Part shown: piece after piece, positions 25,016-34,412 of the stretch
Layout of the letters: each line of letters begins with the position of its first letter
How positions within the stretch are numbered: position 1 is the stretch's first letter
Assembly (NCBI GenBank): GCA_016936595.1
Contig: JAFGXO010000104.1
Coordinates: 1 to 36,008 of the forward strand
Length of the DNA stretch: 36,008 bases
From: Bacteroidales bacterium
GTDB taxonomy: Bacteria; Bacteroidota; Bacteroidia; Bacteroidales; JAFGUD01
Direction of reading: 5' to 3'
The notes under the pieces: generated by a model
Database searches by the model: none
The model's input: the letters and a program-made list of their open reading frames with translations, nothing else
What the model was told of the DNA's origin: nothing
Position numbers and translations under genes: made by a program

Positions 25016-25561
25016 TTACAACAAAACTGATTTTTTCAATTCTTTTCTGTAATTTTTTAATTGAGTTTTAACACTTGCATCAAATTGTTTATCATCAATA
25101 CGAAGTACAAAGCCCCCAATAATATCAGTTTTTATATTATTTTTTATTTCCACTTTGCCTTTTAGTAAATTAGACAAAAGTTCAATTATTTCTATTTTGT
25201 TTTGCTCACTGATTTGAACAGCAGTAGTTAGTTCAGCTTCAATAATACCGTTATAATCACGATAATGCTTTAAAAAATCAAGAGTAATCATTTTCAAATA
25301 AGCTTCTCTTCTATTTTTAGCCATTAAAATTAAAAAATCCATAACATAACCATGTACATTTCCTTTAAAAATACCTTCAAACACAGCAATTTTTTTTGAT
25401 ATTGGGATTATCGGACTATTTAAAAAATCATTAAAATGGAGCAGCTTACAAGATTCATTTAGTAACACAACATCGTTTTTAATTGTATCTAAGATGTTTT
25501 TTTCAATTGCTAAATTAAATAGAGCTTTTGCGTATCTAACAGATATTTTGCTATCGTTCAT
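25016..25561 (-). CDS. atpH: ATP synthase F1 delta subunit (OSCP)
   Basis: 181 residues, typical size. The N-terminal helical domain begins with ISVRYAKALFNLAIEKN (the conserved RYAKAL motif), and the C-terminal part contains IKTDIIGGFVLRIDDKQFDA followed by SVKTQLKNYRKEL, both classical for the delta/OSCP family (family knowledge). It links the peripheral stalk (b subunits) to the top of the alpha3-beta3 hexamer. It is placed between atpF and atpA, as in other atp operons. Confidence 0.96.
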   Translation of the reverse strand: MNDSKISVRYAKALFNLAIEKNILDTIKNDVVLLNESCKLLHFNDFLNSPIIPISKKIAVFEGIFKGNVHGYVMDFLILMAKNRREAYLKMITLDFLKHYRDYNGIIEAELTTAVQISEQNKIEIIELLSNLLKGKVEIKNNIKTDIIGGFVLRIDDKQFDASVKTQLKNYRKELKKSVLL

Positions 25562-25623
25562 CGTTATAATTTGAAAAGTTTTTAAAGTCTAAAAAAAGAG
25601 AATAAACAAGTAAAATTCTAAGA

Positions 25624-26118
25624 TTAATTTAATTTAACTTCGTTAACTAAATTATTGATGTATTCTTTTTGAGTTTCATGATTCTGAAGTTCTTTACGAA
25701 GTATTTTTTCTGAAATATCAATAGTTAAATCAGCAATATTAGATTTTAGTTCAAACAAAGCTTTTTGTTTTTCGCTTTCAATTTGCAATCTGGCATCTTC
25801 AATAATTTTTTCGGCTTTTTCTTTAGCCTCTTGTTCAGCTTTTCTGATAAGTTTATCTTTTATTTCTTTAGCTTCTTGCAATAATGTATCTCTTTCAGAA
25901 CGAGCTTCAACAATTATTTTCTTGTTATCTTGCTGTAAACGTTCCATTTCAATTTTAGCCTCTTTTGCTGCTGTAAGCGAAGTTTCAATAGTATGTTCTC
26001 TATTTTTTAAAGATTTCATAATTGGTTTCCACGCAAATTTAGCTAAGATGTAAAAAGCAATAGAAAAACTAATAAGCATCCAAATTAAAAGTCCGGTATC
26101 AGGAATTACAAGTCCCAT
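25624..26118 (-). CDS. atpF: ATP synthase F0 b subunit
   Basis: 164 residues. A single N-terminal membrane helix (about 5-28, IPDTGLLIWMLISFSIAFYI) is followed by a long charged helix rich in Glu, Lys and Ala (about 40-140), such as EQEAKEKAEKIIEDARLQIE, which forms the dimeric peripheral stalk (family knowledge). The motif FAWKPIMKSLKNRE after the membrane helix is diagnostic. The gene is separated from atpE by 129 bases that contain a large stem-loop. Confidence 0.96.
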   Translation of the reverse strand: MGLVIPDTGLLIWMLISFSIAFYILAKFAWKPIMKSLKNREHTIETSLTAAKEAKIEMERLQQDNKKIIVEARSERDTLLQEAKEIKDKLIRKAEQEAKEKAEKIIEDARLQIESEKQKALFELKSNIADLTIDISEKILRKELQNHETQKEYINNLVNEVKLN

Positions 26119-26156
26119 AGTATATAAAGTTATAAAATTTAATAAGTAGTAAGTTT

Positions 26157-26194
26157 AAAATAATGGCTGAAGAGAAAAAAATCTCTTCGAGCCA
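26157..26194 (-). terminator. Stem-loop between atpE and atpF (attenuator or processing hairpin)
   Basis: Minus strand: TGGCTCGAAGAGA, a 6-base T loop, then TCTCTTCAGCCA, a stem of about 12 bp with one bulged G, followed by TTATTTTAAA. The downstream T-tract is imperfect, so it is a partial terminator or an mRNA-stabilising hairpin rather than a full stop, which fits the need for many more c than b subunits. Confidence 0.5.
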
Positions 26195-26247
26195 AAAAAA
26201 TTCTTTTAATAAAAAGAACAGATGACCAATCGTCAGCCGTAAAAATA

Positions 26248-26541
<294 letters not shown>

Positions 26542-26645
26542 TTAGTTATTTAGTTTTACCGGTTATCGAGTTTTTCAAGTTTCCGGTCATTATTTTTTTG
26601 ATTTATAAATTTTTTTAAGAATGTAAAACATTATTTTTAAGTAAT

Positions 26646-27722
26646 TTAGTGATCACTTTCTAAAGCCAGCCCAAAGTAAATAGCTGATAACAAAGTAAAT
26701 ACATAAGCTTGTATAAAAGCAACCAATAATTCTAAAAATGTAATAATTATTGTGAAAGGAACAGTTGCTAAAACGCCTATTCCAAGTCCTGCATATAAGT
26801 TTATAGCACCAAAGATAAAAATCATTGAAAAGAATGCAAGCATAACAATATGACCGCCGAGAATATTAGCGAAAAGACGAATCATTAAAACAAAAGGCTT
26901 TGTAAACATTCCAAGAATTTCAACAATAGGCATCAAAGGTATTGGAAATTTTAACCACCAAGGCACAACCGGCGACCAAAATATATGATGCCAATACTGT
27001 TTTGTTCCGCTAATTGAAGTAATAACAAACGTAAACAAAGCAAGAACCATTGTTACAGCAATGTTTCCGGTAAGATTATATCCTCCGGGAAAAATTGGAA
27101 CTAAGCCCATTACATTATTCAGAAAAATAAAAAAGAAAGCAGTTAATAGAAAAGGCAAATATTTTTCGTATTTATTTCCAATAGATGCTTTTGCAATATC
27201 ATCTCTAATAAATATAATTAAAGGTTCAAGCATGGATTGCAGTCCTTTAGGAGCTGAATCAGGATTGTTTTTATATCTATTTGCGGTTGAAACAAAAAGC
27301 CAGATTAAAAAACTAAGCACCATAAATAGAGCTAAAACATTTTTTGTTATTGAAATATCAAGTGGTCTTATAGTTGTTCCGTCAGGTAACTGTTCCATGA
27401 TTTTCCCATGATAAACATCGTCTTCGTGACTAATAAAAAATTGTTTATAACTGTTATTTTCATGAAATTTACTCGACATAAAAATATTTAGTCCGTTTAC
27501 TTTACTAAAAACAATAACCGGTAAAGGAATAGAAATATGAGTATGACCAATTGTTGTAATGTGCCAATCGTATGCATCAGAGATATGTTCTATAATAAAT
27601 TCGCCAACATTTAATTCGGTTTTTGTAGAATCAACATTATCGTCATGTCCGCCATGATCTTGAGCAAAAGCGGAAGTTGCGATTATCACAAAAAAAGCAA
27701 TTATTAGTAGTCTTAACTTCAT
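26646..27722 (-). CDS. atpB: ATP synthase F0 a subunit
   Basis: 358 residues from the ATG at 27722, where a signal-like segment starts (MKLRLLIIAFFVIIATSAFA then QDHGGHDD). The frame is open 14 codons upstream, but that start is less likely. The N-terminal about 120 residues are an extension with a His/Asp-rich start that is typical of Bacteroidota AtpB. Five or so membrane helices follow, including the key MIRLFANILGGHIVMLAFF segment with the essential arginine and the C-terminal LLVAFIQAYVFTLLSAIYFG (family knowledge). It forms the two proton half-channels against the c-ring. It is the first gene of the operon here; no atpI/atpZ gene lies upstream. Confidence 0.96.
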   Translation of the reverse strand: MKLRLLIIAFFVIIATSAFAQDHGGHDDNVDSTKTELNVGEFIIEHISDAYDWHITTIGHTHISIPLPVIVFSKVNGLNIFMSSKFHENNSYKQFFISHEDDVYHGKIMEQLPDGTTIRPLDISITKNVLALFMVLSFLIWLFVSTANRYKNNPDSAPKGLQSMLEPLIIFIRDDIAKASIGNKYEKYLPFLLTAFFFIFLNNVMGLVPIFPGGYNLTGNIAVTMVLALFTFVITSISGTKQYWHHIFWSPVVPWWLKFPIPLMPIVEILGMFTKPFVLMIRLFANILGGHIVMLAFFSMIFIFGAINLYAGLGIGVLATVPFTIIITFLELLVAFIQAYVFTLLSAIYFGLALESDH

Positions 27723-27785
27723 AATCAAAAAATATTTTGTTGCAAAGAAAATTATTTTGCTCAAATTTTAAAAAAAAAGTTTCAA

Positions 27786-27809
27786 AAAAAAGATTATTAA
27801 GTCTTTTTT
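27786..27809 (-). terminator. Weak terminator-like hairpin after the class A PBP gene
   Basis: Minus strand AAAAAAGA / TCTTTTTT (8 bp, loop of 8), ending in a T-run of eight that partly overlaps the stem. It is located between the penicillin-binding protein stop codon and atpB, where an operon boundary would be expected, but an A/T-only stem of this kind also arises by chance here. Confidence 0.3.
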
Positions 27810-27838
27810 ATTCAAAATAAAATATTTTGAGAACCAAC

Positions 27839-30247
27839 TTAAAAGTTAATGTCATAAGGCACAATATTATTATCATCGATGTAATCATTACAATCTGTTT
27901 CAACCCCGTCATCAACTAAGGGCTTTTTGAATCTGTCATCAGTTTTATAAGGTAAATTAGGATCTGCATAAACTTGTTGCATAAAATACGCCCAAATTGG
28001 CAGAGCCATACTTGCACCTTGTCCATAAGCAGTTGAAGAAAATCTAATACTACGTTCTTCGCCACCTACCCAAGCTCCGGCAACAATATTTGGAGTATAA
28101 CCAATAAACCATCCATCAGAATTATCGTTTGTTGTACCGGTTTTTCCTGCAATATCGCTTGTAAGATGGTATTTATAATTTAATCGTTTTGCTGTACCCA
28201 ATTGAACAACCCCTCTCATCAATTCAATCACACGATATGCAGTATTTGCGTCCATAGCTTGATTTTTTTGAGAAGTAAATGAGGCTAAAACATTTCCATA
28301 TTTATCTTCAATTTTTGAAACCATAACCGGAGAAACATGCACCCCTCCATTGGGATAAGTACAATAAGCACTTACCATTTCAATCAGTTTAACTTCGCCG
28401 GCACCAACAGCAAGCGAATATACAGGGTCTAAGGGACTTGTTATTCCCATTTGACGAACCAAATCAACAACAGATTCAGGGCCGTATTGTTCAATAACCC
28501 AAGCAGAAATTTGATTTAAAGACAAAGCTAAACCCAATTTTAGGGAAATCATCTGATCATCAAATTGAGAACTTGAAAACTGCGGGGTCCAAGCTTCTTT
28601 ACGTCCATTATGCCAAACATCAATAGTATAAGGTATATTTTGGACTTTAAAACAAGGAGAATAACCGCCGGGCATCATAGCTAAAGTGTACACAAAAGGT
28701 TTAAAAGTAGAGCCAACTTGTCTGCGAGAAACCATTACAGCATCGTATTTGAAAAAATTATAATCAGTACCTCCAACATAAGCTTTTATATGTCCGTTTG
28801 AAGGTTCAATAGCAACAAAACCGGCACGCAAGTATTTTTTGTAGTACATTATAGAATCAAAAGGAGTCATAACTGTATCAATGTAGCCATTCCAAGAAAA
28901 AACGGTCATTTCGGTTGAGTTATAAAATGTTTCTTTAACCTCATCATCAGACATTCCTGTTTTTTTAAGAGAATGCCAGCGATCACTTCTTCTCATAGAA
29001 GTTTCCATAATTTGCTCAATCTGATCATCAGAAACTCTCCAGTCGAAAGGAGGGTGCGACCAGGATTTCATTTGGTCTTCAAAAATTTCTTGCAAAGGTT
29101 CGTCGCCAGTTCCAAGATGCTTAGCAACAGCATTTTCTGCATATTGTTGCATGTTATTATTTATCGTAGAATAAATTTTTAAGCCATCTTCATAAATATT
29201 ATAGGGTTCACCATTGGGCTTTAAGTTTTTATTACACCACCCGTATAAATCATCAGTTTCCCAAAGAGTAGAATCATCAAAAAATTGTTGCTTATTCCAT
29301 GAAGAGTAATTATTCCAATCGGGTTTTGTAGCTGTTATATAAATTCTCAGATATTCTCTAAAATAAGTTGCAATCCCCTCATTATGAGTTTGTTTATGAT
29401 AAGAAACATTTAAAGGTTGGGCATTTAAAGAATCAAAATAAGCATCGGGTTGTATTACCCAGCCTGTAGTTTTATTTAATTCTTTTTGATATTTTTTAAT
29501 TTGAGCAAAAACAGTAGTCCGTCTATTTAAAGCATTATCGGGGTTTAAAATAGGACTATATTTTGAAGGAGCTTTTAATAATCCAACAATGATAGCAGAT
29601 TCATTGATAGACAAAGAATCAGGCGTTTTACCAAAAAAAGTATAGGCGGCAGATTTTATACCAAAAGCATTGTGTCCGAAAGTTACTGTATTAAGATACA
29701 TAACCATAATTTCATCTTTAGTATAATTTCGTTCAAGCCGAGTAGCAGTAACCCATTCTTGAAACTTTGTTAGAGCGCTTTCCCATAAATGAGCAATTTT
29801 GCCATCTTTTTTAACAATATCAACATCTCTCATTCGGTACAAATTTTTAGCTAATTGTTGCGAAAGAGTACTACCTCCTCCGGCAGATTGACCAAGAAAA
29901 ATAGATTTAACAATTACACGAGCCAAAGCTCTATAGTCGATACCGGAATGTTCATAAAATCTAACATCTTCGGTTGCAAGAAGAGCGTTAACTAAATTTG
30001 GCGATAAATCTTCAAATTGTACAATGGTACGATTTTCGTAATAATATTTACCGAGAAGCACACCATCGGAAGAATAAAGCTCTGTAGCTAAATTAGTTTG
30101 AGGGTTCTCAAGATCATCAAAGGAAGGAATATATCCAATTTTTTCTTTTGAAATCAGAGTAAAAATAAGAATAATAGAAGTTACTCCAATTAAGAATCCG
30201 ATCCAAATAACCCACAAAGTTATTTTTGTAAATTTATTTGTAGCCAT
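27839..30247 (-). CDS. Class A penicillin-binding protein (bifunctional transglycosylase/transpeptidase, PBP1A type)
   Basis: 802 residues. One N-terminal membrane anchor (about 10-32) is followed by a GT51 glycosyltransferase domain with the catalytic Glu93 in ATEDVRFYEHSGID, GGSTLSQQLAKNLY (124-137) and RNYTKDEIMVMYLNTVTFGH. The transpeptidase domain (about 470-760) has the SxxK motif STFK with nucleophile Ser513, a SxN motif SLN (576-578) and KTGTT (702-706) (family knowledge). It polymerises and cross-links peptidoglycan in the periplasm. The insertion between the two domains (about 265-465) is larger than a minimal linker and rich in Trp, Asp and Tyr. The gene is divergent from topA, with which it shares a 471-base intergenic region. 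Confidence 0.96.
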   Translation of the reverse strand: MATNKFTKITLWVIWIGFLIGVTSIILIFTLISKEKIGYIPSFDDLENPQTNLATELYSSDGVLLGKYYYENRTIVQFEDLSPNLVNALLATEDVRFYEHSGIDYRALARVIVKSIFLGQSAGGGSTLSQQLAKNLYRMRDVDIVKKDGKIAHLWESALTKFQEWVTATRLERNYTKDEIMVMYLNTVTFGHNAFGIKSAAYTFFGKTPDSLSINESAIIVGLLKAPSKYSPILNPDNALNRRTTVFAQIKKYQKELNKTTGWVIQPDAYFDSLNAQPLNVSYHKQTHNEGIATYFREYLRIYITATKPDWNNYSSWNKQQFFDDSTLWETDDLYGWCNKNLKPNGEPYNIYEDGLKIYSTINNNMQQYAENAVAKHLGTGDEPLQEIFEDQMKSWSHPPFDWRVSDDQIEQIMETSMRRSDRWHSLKKTGMSDDEVKETFYNSTEMTVFSWNGYIDTVMTPFDSIMYYKKYLRAGFVAIEPSNGHIKAYVGGTDYNFFKYDAVMVSRRQVGSTFKPFVYTLAMMPGGYSPCFKVQNIPYTIDVWHNGRKEAWTPQFSSSQFDDQMISLKLGLALSLNQISAWVIEQYGPESVVDLVRQMGITSPLDPVYSLAVGAGEVKLIEMVSAYCTYPNGGVHVSPVMVSKIEDKYGNVLASFTSQKNQAMDANTAYRVIELMRGVVQLGTAKRLNYKYHLTSDIAGKTGTTNDNSDGWFIGYTPNIVAGAWVGGEERSIRFSSTAYGQGASMALPIWAYFMQQVYADPNLPYKTDDRFKKPLVDDGVETDCNDYIDDNNIVPYDINF

Positions 30248-30333
30248 AAAATTATTTTTTGATTAAGACATCAATTAATTAAAAATCAGCGACATAAAAG
30301 ACAATAATAAGTAAAAAAGTAAAATGCAATTTG

Positions 30334-30341
30334 CAAAATTA
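30334..30341 (-). promoter_or_regulatory. Candidate -7 promoter element for the PBP gene
   Basis: The minus strand reads TAATTTTG, an exact TAnnTTTG match, about 87 bases upstream of the PBP start codon. No clear TTTG at -33 is present, so support is limited. Confidence 0.3.
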
Positions 30342-30660
30342 AGCAAATTTTTGAGTGTTGAAAATATTTTTTCAAAATATCACTTAGTCAATCAACAACT
30401 AAATAATAATTAACAATAATACATTTTATTTTAAACTACAATTTATCAAATTTAAAAAAAAAGACGAATAAATATTCAGTTGAATAAAATAAATTTTACG
30501 TATTATTATTTTACAATATTAAACAAATATTCAAAATGAACAAAGAACAGAAATCAAAAAAAAACACGTTTAATAGCATTTAATTACTTGATACAAAAAC
30601 ATTTACAAACTCATAAAAACAAAAAAAAAATACGCTAAAAAGAAAATAAAACTAAAAAAA

Positions 30661-30692
30661 TTTGAACAATACATTTGTATTTAGTTAATTTG
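30661..30692 (+). promoter_or_regulatory. Candidate promoter for topA
   Basis: TTTG at 30661-30664, a 20-base spacer and TTAATTTG at 30685-30692 resemble the Bacteroidota -33/-7 arrangement (TTTG ... TAnnTTTG), with one mismatch in the -7 element. It would place the start of transcription near 30699, about 20 bases before the topA start codon. An exact -7 match, TACATTTG at 30670-30677, lies within the same stretch but lacks a -33 partner. Confidence 0.45.
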
Positions 30693-30718
30693 CAATCGAA
30701 TTTTTATAATATGAACAC

Positions 30719-33187
30719 ATGGCTAAAAATCTTGTAATAGTTGAGTCCCCCGCAAAAGCGAAGACAATAAAGAAATACCTTGGTGCTGATTTTGAAGTAA
30801 AGTCTAGTTTTGGACATATCAGAGATTTGTCAAAAAAGCAACTTGGAGTGGACATTGAAAAAAACTATTCACCCAAATATATCGTTGATACAGACAAAAA
30901 AAAGATTGTAAAGGAATTAACCGATGCCGCAAAGAAAGCAGAAACTGTTTGGTTAGCATCCGATGAGGATAGAGAGGGAGAAGCTATTGCTTGGCACTTA
31001 GCCGAAGTATTAAAATTGAAAGAATCAAACTCAAAAAGAATTGTTTTTAACGAGATAACAAAAACAGCAATTCAAAAGGCCGTTGAAAATCCACGTTGGA
31101 TTGACTACAATTTAGTTAACGCACAACAAGCTCGCCGAATACTTGACAGGCTAGTAGGATTTGAACTATCTGAACTTTTATGGAAAAAGGTTAAAGGAGC
31201 AATGTCGGCAGGAAGAGTACAATCAGTTGCCGTAAAGCTAATTGTTGACAAAGACACAGAAATAAAAGACTTTAAATCGGAGTCATATTTTAAAATTTCT
31301 GCAAATTTTGAATTTATCTCTGATAAAGGAGAAAAAATAAACCTTAACGCCGAGCTTTCAACCAAAATTAAAAGCAAAAAAGAAGCTCTAAACATCTTGG
31401 AAAAATTTAAAGTATCTACTTTTAAAATATCAGACATAAAAAAACGAGAAACTACCCGAAAACCTTCTGCTCCTTTTACAACCTCAACACTACAACAAGA
31501 AGCCAGCAGAAAATTAGGTTATTCTGTATCTCGCACAATGCTACTTGCTCAAAGACTATACGAATCAGGTAAAATAACTTATATGCGTACCGATTCAACA
31601 AATCTTTCAAACGATGCAATCGAAAAATGCAAAACTTTTATCACCAAAAACTTTGGCGAAGAATATCTTAAAATTAGGAATTACAAAACAAAAACCAAAG
31701 GAGCACAAGAAGCTCACGAGGCAATTCGCCCCACTGAAATGAAAGTTAATGCCAGCACCGATAGCAGCGAGCAAAGATTGTACGAACTAATTTTTAACAG
31801 AACTCTTTCATCTCAAATGGAAGACGCAAAATTTAACAAAACAACAGTTGCCATAGCTGCTTCTGAATACGATAAAACATTAACTGCAACTGCCGAGGTA
31901 TTAAAATTTGACGGCTTTTTAAAAACATATAACTATTTAGATTTAGAAAATGAAAAAGAAGAAACTCAGATAATTCCGGCATTAGTTTTGAATCAGAAAT
32001 TAGATTTAATAAGCTCTACAGCATCTGAAAAAAATTCAAACCCTCCAACACGATACAACGAGGCTTCTTTAGTGAAGAAATTAGAAGAACTAGGAATTGG
32101 ACGACCATCAACCTATGCTCCTATTATTTCAACTATTATTAAACGAAACTATGTAATAAAATCAGATATTGAAGGAGACGAAACCAAAGTTGCAGAATTG
32201 ACTTTAAAAGACAATAAAATTACAGAAAAAGAAAAAACTGATTTTATTGGAAAAGAAAAAAACAAGTTTGTTCCAACTGATATAGGGAACATTGTAACAG
32301 GCTTTTTATCAGAACATTTCACAAACATTGTTGACTATAATTTTACAGCAACTGTAGAAAAAGATTTTGATAGCATTGCAGAAGGCAATGCAGATTGGAC
32401 AAAGATCATCGACAAATTTTATAAAAATTTCCATTCAAATATTAAAGAAACAATGGAAAAAGCCGAAAAAGTTACCGGCGAACGACTTTTGGGCGTAGAT
32501 AAAAAATCCGGCAAAAATGTATATGTTAAGCTTGCCAAATACGGACCAGTGATTCAAATTGGCGAAAAAGATGACGAAGATAAACCTAAATTTGCAAGTT
32601 TAGATGCAAAACATTCTATAGAAACAATTAACCTTGAAGAAGCTCTTGAGATCTATTATTCAGACCGAAATGGACGTTTGTTAGGAAAACACCCTGTTTC
32701 AGATAAACCAATTTATGCACGAATTGCTAAATTTGGTCCAATTATCCAAGTTGGAACTTATGAAGACAAAGATAAACCCCAATTTGCAAATCTGTTAAAA
32801 GGACAACTAATTGAAAAAATAACACTCGAAGAAGCCTTAAAACTTTTAGCTCTACCAAAAGAACTTGGCCAATATGAAGAAAAAATTGTGAAAGTAGGCG
32901 TGGGCAGATTTGGCCCTTATGTTGCACATAACAGCAAATTTGTTTCATTAAAAAAGACAGATCACCCATTAGAAATAACTTTAGATAGAGCAATTGAACT
33001 TATTGAAGAAAAGCGTGAAAGCGATAGAAAAAAATTATTAAAAGAATTTAATGACGATCTTAAAATAATTAAAGACAGATGGGGACGTCCGTGCATTTAT
33101 CACAAGAAAAAATACTTTAAATTACCTAAAGATACTGACTACGAAAAATTAACAGAACAAGATTGCATGAAAATTATAGAGAGTTAA
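30719..33187 (+). CDS. topA: DNA topoisomerase I (type IA)
   Basis: 822 residues. The Toprim domain opens MAKNLVIVESPAKAKTIKKY (Glu9) and has the metal-binding SDEDREGEAIAWHL (81-94). The catalytic tyrosine is Tyr288 in SGKITYMRTDSTNLS. EAHEAIRPT and the GIGRPSTYAPIISTI stretch are further type IA hallmarks (family knowledge). The C-terminal part (from about 590) lacks Cys4 zinc ribbons and instead has repeated GLLGKHPVSDKPIYARIAKFGP-like modules (near 600, 655 and 715), the zinc-free topoisomerase C-terminal repeats found in Bacteroidota. It relaxes negative supercoils. Transcribed on the plus strand, divergent from the PBP gene; the deoxynucleoside kinase follows 133 bases later. Confidence 0.97.
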   Translation: MAKNLVIVESPAKAKTIKKYLGADFEVKSSFGHIRDLSKKQLGVDIEKNYSPKYIVDTDKKKIVKELTDAAKKAETVWLASDEDREGEAIAWHLAEVLKLKESNSKRIVFNEITKTAIQKAVENPRWIDYNLVNAQQARRILDRLVGFELSELLWKKVKGAMSAGRVQSVAVKLIVDKDTEIKDFKSESYFKISANFEFISDKGEKINLNAELSTKIKSKKEALNILEKFKVSTFKISDIKKRETTRKPSAPFTTSTLQQEASRKLGYSVSRTMLLAQRLYESGKITYMRTDSTNLSNDAIEKCKTFITKNFGEEYLKIRNYKTKTKGAQEAHEAIRPTEMKVNASTDSSEQRLYELIFNRTLSSQMEDAKFNKTTVAIAASEYDKTLTATAEVLKFDGFLKTYNYLDLENEKEETQIIPALVLNQKLDLISSTASEKNSNPPTRYNEASLVKKLEELGIGRPSTYAPIISTIIKRNYVIKSDIEGDETKVAELTLKDNKITEKEKTDFIGKEKNKFVPTDIGNIVTGFLSEHFTNIVDYNFTATVEKDFDSIAEGNADWTKIIDKFYKNFHSNIKETMEKAEKVTGERLLGVDKKSGKNVYVKLAKYGPVIQIGEKDDEDKPKFASLDAKHSIETINLEEALEIYYSDRNGRLLGKHPVSDKPIYARIAKFGPIIQVGTYEDKDKPQFANLLKGQLIEKITLEEALKLLALPKELGQYEEKIVKVGVGRFGPYVAHNSKFVSLKKTDHPLEITLDRAIELIEEKRESDRKKLLKEFNDDLKIIKDRWGRPCIYHKKKYFKLPKDTDYEKLTEQDCMKIIES

Positions 33188-33320
33188 TAACTAAAAAATA
33201 TAACCCTCAATTTAAAAGGAATAAAAAAGTATTTTAACACAATATAGAGTTATTAAACATCATGTAAGAACTCTGTAACATTACAAACTATACTTAATTT
33301 ATAACAAATAAATTAACAAA

Positions 33321-33956
33321 ATGACTAAAGACAAAAAAAGCCGTCACATTGGTATTGCCGGAAATATAGGTTCCGGAAAAACAACTTTAACAACCTTGTT
33401 AGCAAAACATTACAAATGGAATCCATACTACGAATCTGTTGATGAAAACCCGTATTTAAACGATTTTTATCAAGACATGAAACGTTGGTCATTTAATTTA
33501 CAAGTGTATTTTTTAAACAGCAGATTCAGACAAGTGCTTGAAATTCACAACTCAGGGAAAGCTATTGTTCAAGACAGAACAATTTACGAAGATGCGTATA
33601 TTTTTGCCCCCAATTTACACGACATGGGTTTAATGGCATCGCGTGATTTTAAAAACTATGTTGATTTATTCAAACTAATGACCTCGTTAGTAGAACCACC
33701 TGATTTGATGATATATCTAAAAGCATCGGTTCCAACACTTGTTAGCCAAATCCAAAAACGAGGACGCGATTACGAAACTACCATTAGTATTGATTATTTA
33801 TCAAATCTAAACGAAAGATATAACAATTGGATTGACAATTACAACTTAGGAGAGCTATTAGTTATTGATGCAGACAAAGTTGATTTTATTGAACGTCCGC
33901 AAGATTTAAGTGGAGTTGTTGATAAAATTGACGCAAAATTATTCGGACTGTTTTAA
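33321..33956 (+). CDS. Deoxynucleoside kinase (dNK/dGK family)
   Basis: 211 residues, usual family size. The P-loop is GNIGSGKTT (14-22), the substrate-site motif is DRTIYEDAYIFA (85-96) and the LID region has KRGRDYE (about 147-153), all characteristic of the deoxyadenosine/deoxyguanosine kinase family (family knowledge). It phosphorylates deoxynucleosides to monophosphates using ATP, for nucleotide salvage in the cytoplasm. Substrate preference cannot be read by eye. A weak 6-bp inverted repeat (33246-33274) lies in front of it without a T-run. Its 3' end overlaps the convergent WxcM-like gene by 18 bases. Confidence 0.93.
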   Translation: MTKDKKSRHIGIAGNIGSGKTTLTTLLAKHYKWNPYYESVDENPYLNDFYQDMKRWSFNLQVYFLNSRFRQVLEIHNSGKAIVQDRTIYEDAYIFAPNLHDMGLMASRDFKNYVDLFKLMTSLVEPPDLMIYLKASVPTLVSQIQKRGRDYETTISIDYLSNLNERYNNWIDNYNLGELLVIDADKVDFIERPQDLSGVVDKIDAKLFGLF

Positions 33957-34367
33957 GGCAATAGCCAAAAACTGATTATAATCACGTATATATTCATTTT
34001 CGTTATAAAAATCTGACGCAAGCACCAATAAAATACAATCTTCAGAAAATTTAGTCATTACATTCCACACATAAGTTCCAAGATAAAGCCCCACGTTGGG
34101 CTTTTCTAATTTCACAGTTTCTTTGTAAAGTCCATCGTCAAGTAACAATTCTAAACTTCCTTTAATACAGAATATTACTTGTTCTACATTTTTATGAGCA
34201 TGTTTACCTCTAACTGCATTATTATCATGCAAATCATAAATATAAAAAACTCGTTTAATATCAAAAGAGATGTTTTTTTGCTGTTCGGCTACACACAATA
34301 TACCATCACGACCATCTTTTATTTTGGGAAGTTCTATAAATCGTGAATTTCTAATATTTAAACTCAT
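33939..34367 (-). CDS. WxcM/FdtA-type cupin (dTDP-sugar 3,4-ketoisomerase family)
   Basis: 142 residues, a single cupin. Family markers are GILCVAEQQKNISFDIKRVF (22-41), RGKHAHKNVEQVIFCIKGSL (53-72) with the His residues expected in the active site, YLGTYVWNVMTKFSEDCILL (95-114) and VLASDFYNENEYIRDYNQFL (family knowledge: FdtA/QdtA isomerise dTDP-4-keto-6-deoxyglucose). It probably acts in making an amino-deoxy sugar of a surface polysaccharide, but the usual aminotransferase and acyltransferase partners are not inside the window. It follows the methyltransferase gene on the same strand by 45 bases and overlaps the dNK 3' end. Confidence 0.88.
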   Translation of the reverse strand: MSLNIRNSRFIELPKIKDGRDGILCVAEQQKNISFDIKRVFYIYDLHDNNAVRGKHAHKNVEQVIFCIKGSLELLLDDGLYKETVKLEKPNVGLYLGTYVWNVMTKFSEDCILLVLASDFYNENEYIRDYNQFLAIALKQSE

Positions 34368-34412
34368 CTTAATAATTTTTCAGTAAACAAAGATAAAAAA
34401 ACAGACAAGAAC

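Larger units (their letters stand above)
30248..30718. other. Divergent intergenic region between the PBP gene and topA
   Basis: 471 bases, extremely AT-rich with many A-tracts. It contains no open reading frame I would call and no hairpin followed by a T-run. Both flanking genes are transcribed away from it, and it holds a promoter candidate for each (listed separately). The A-tracts might bend the DNA, but nothing further can be claimed by eye. Confidence 0.6.

Noticed and set aside
26551-26586. ACCGG...CCGGT inverted repeat between atpB and atpE
   Set aside because: Five base pairs with a loop of about 20 and no T-run on the minus strand; too weak to list as a regulatory structure.
33246-33274. 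Inverted repeat AGAGTT/AACTCT upstream of the deoxynucleoside kinase
   Set aside because: Six base pairs around a 17-base loop without a T-run; expected by chance in AT-rich DNA.
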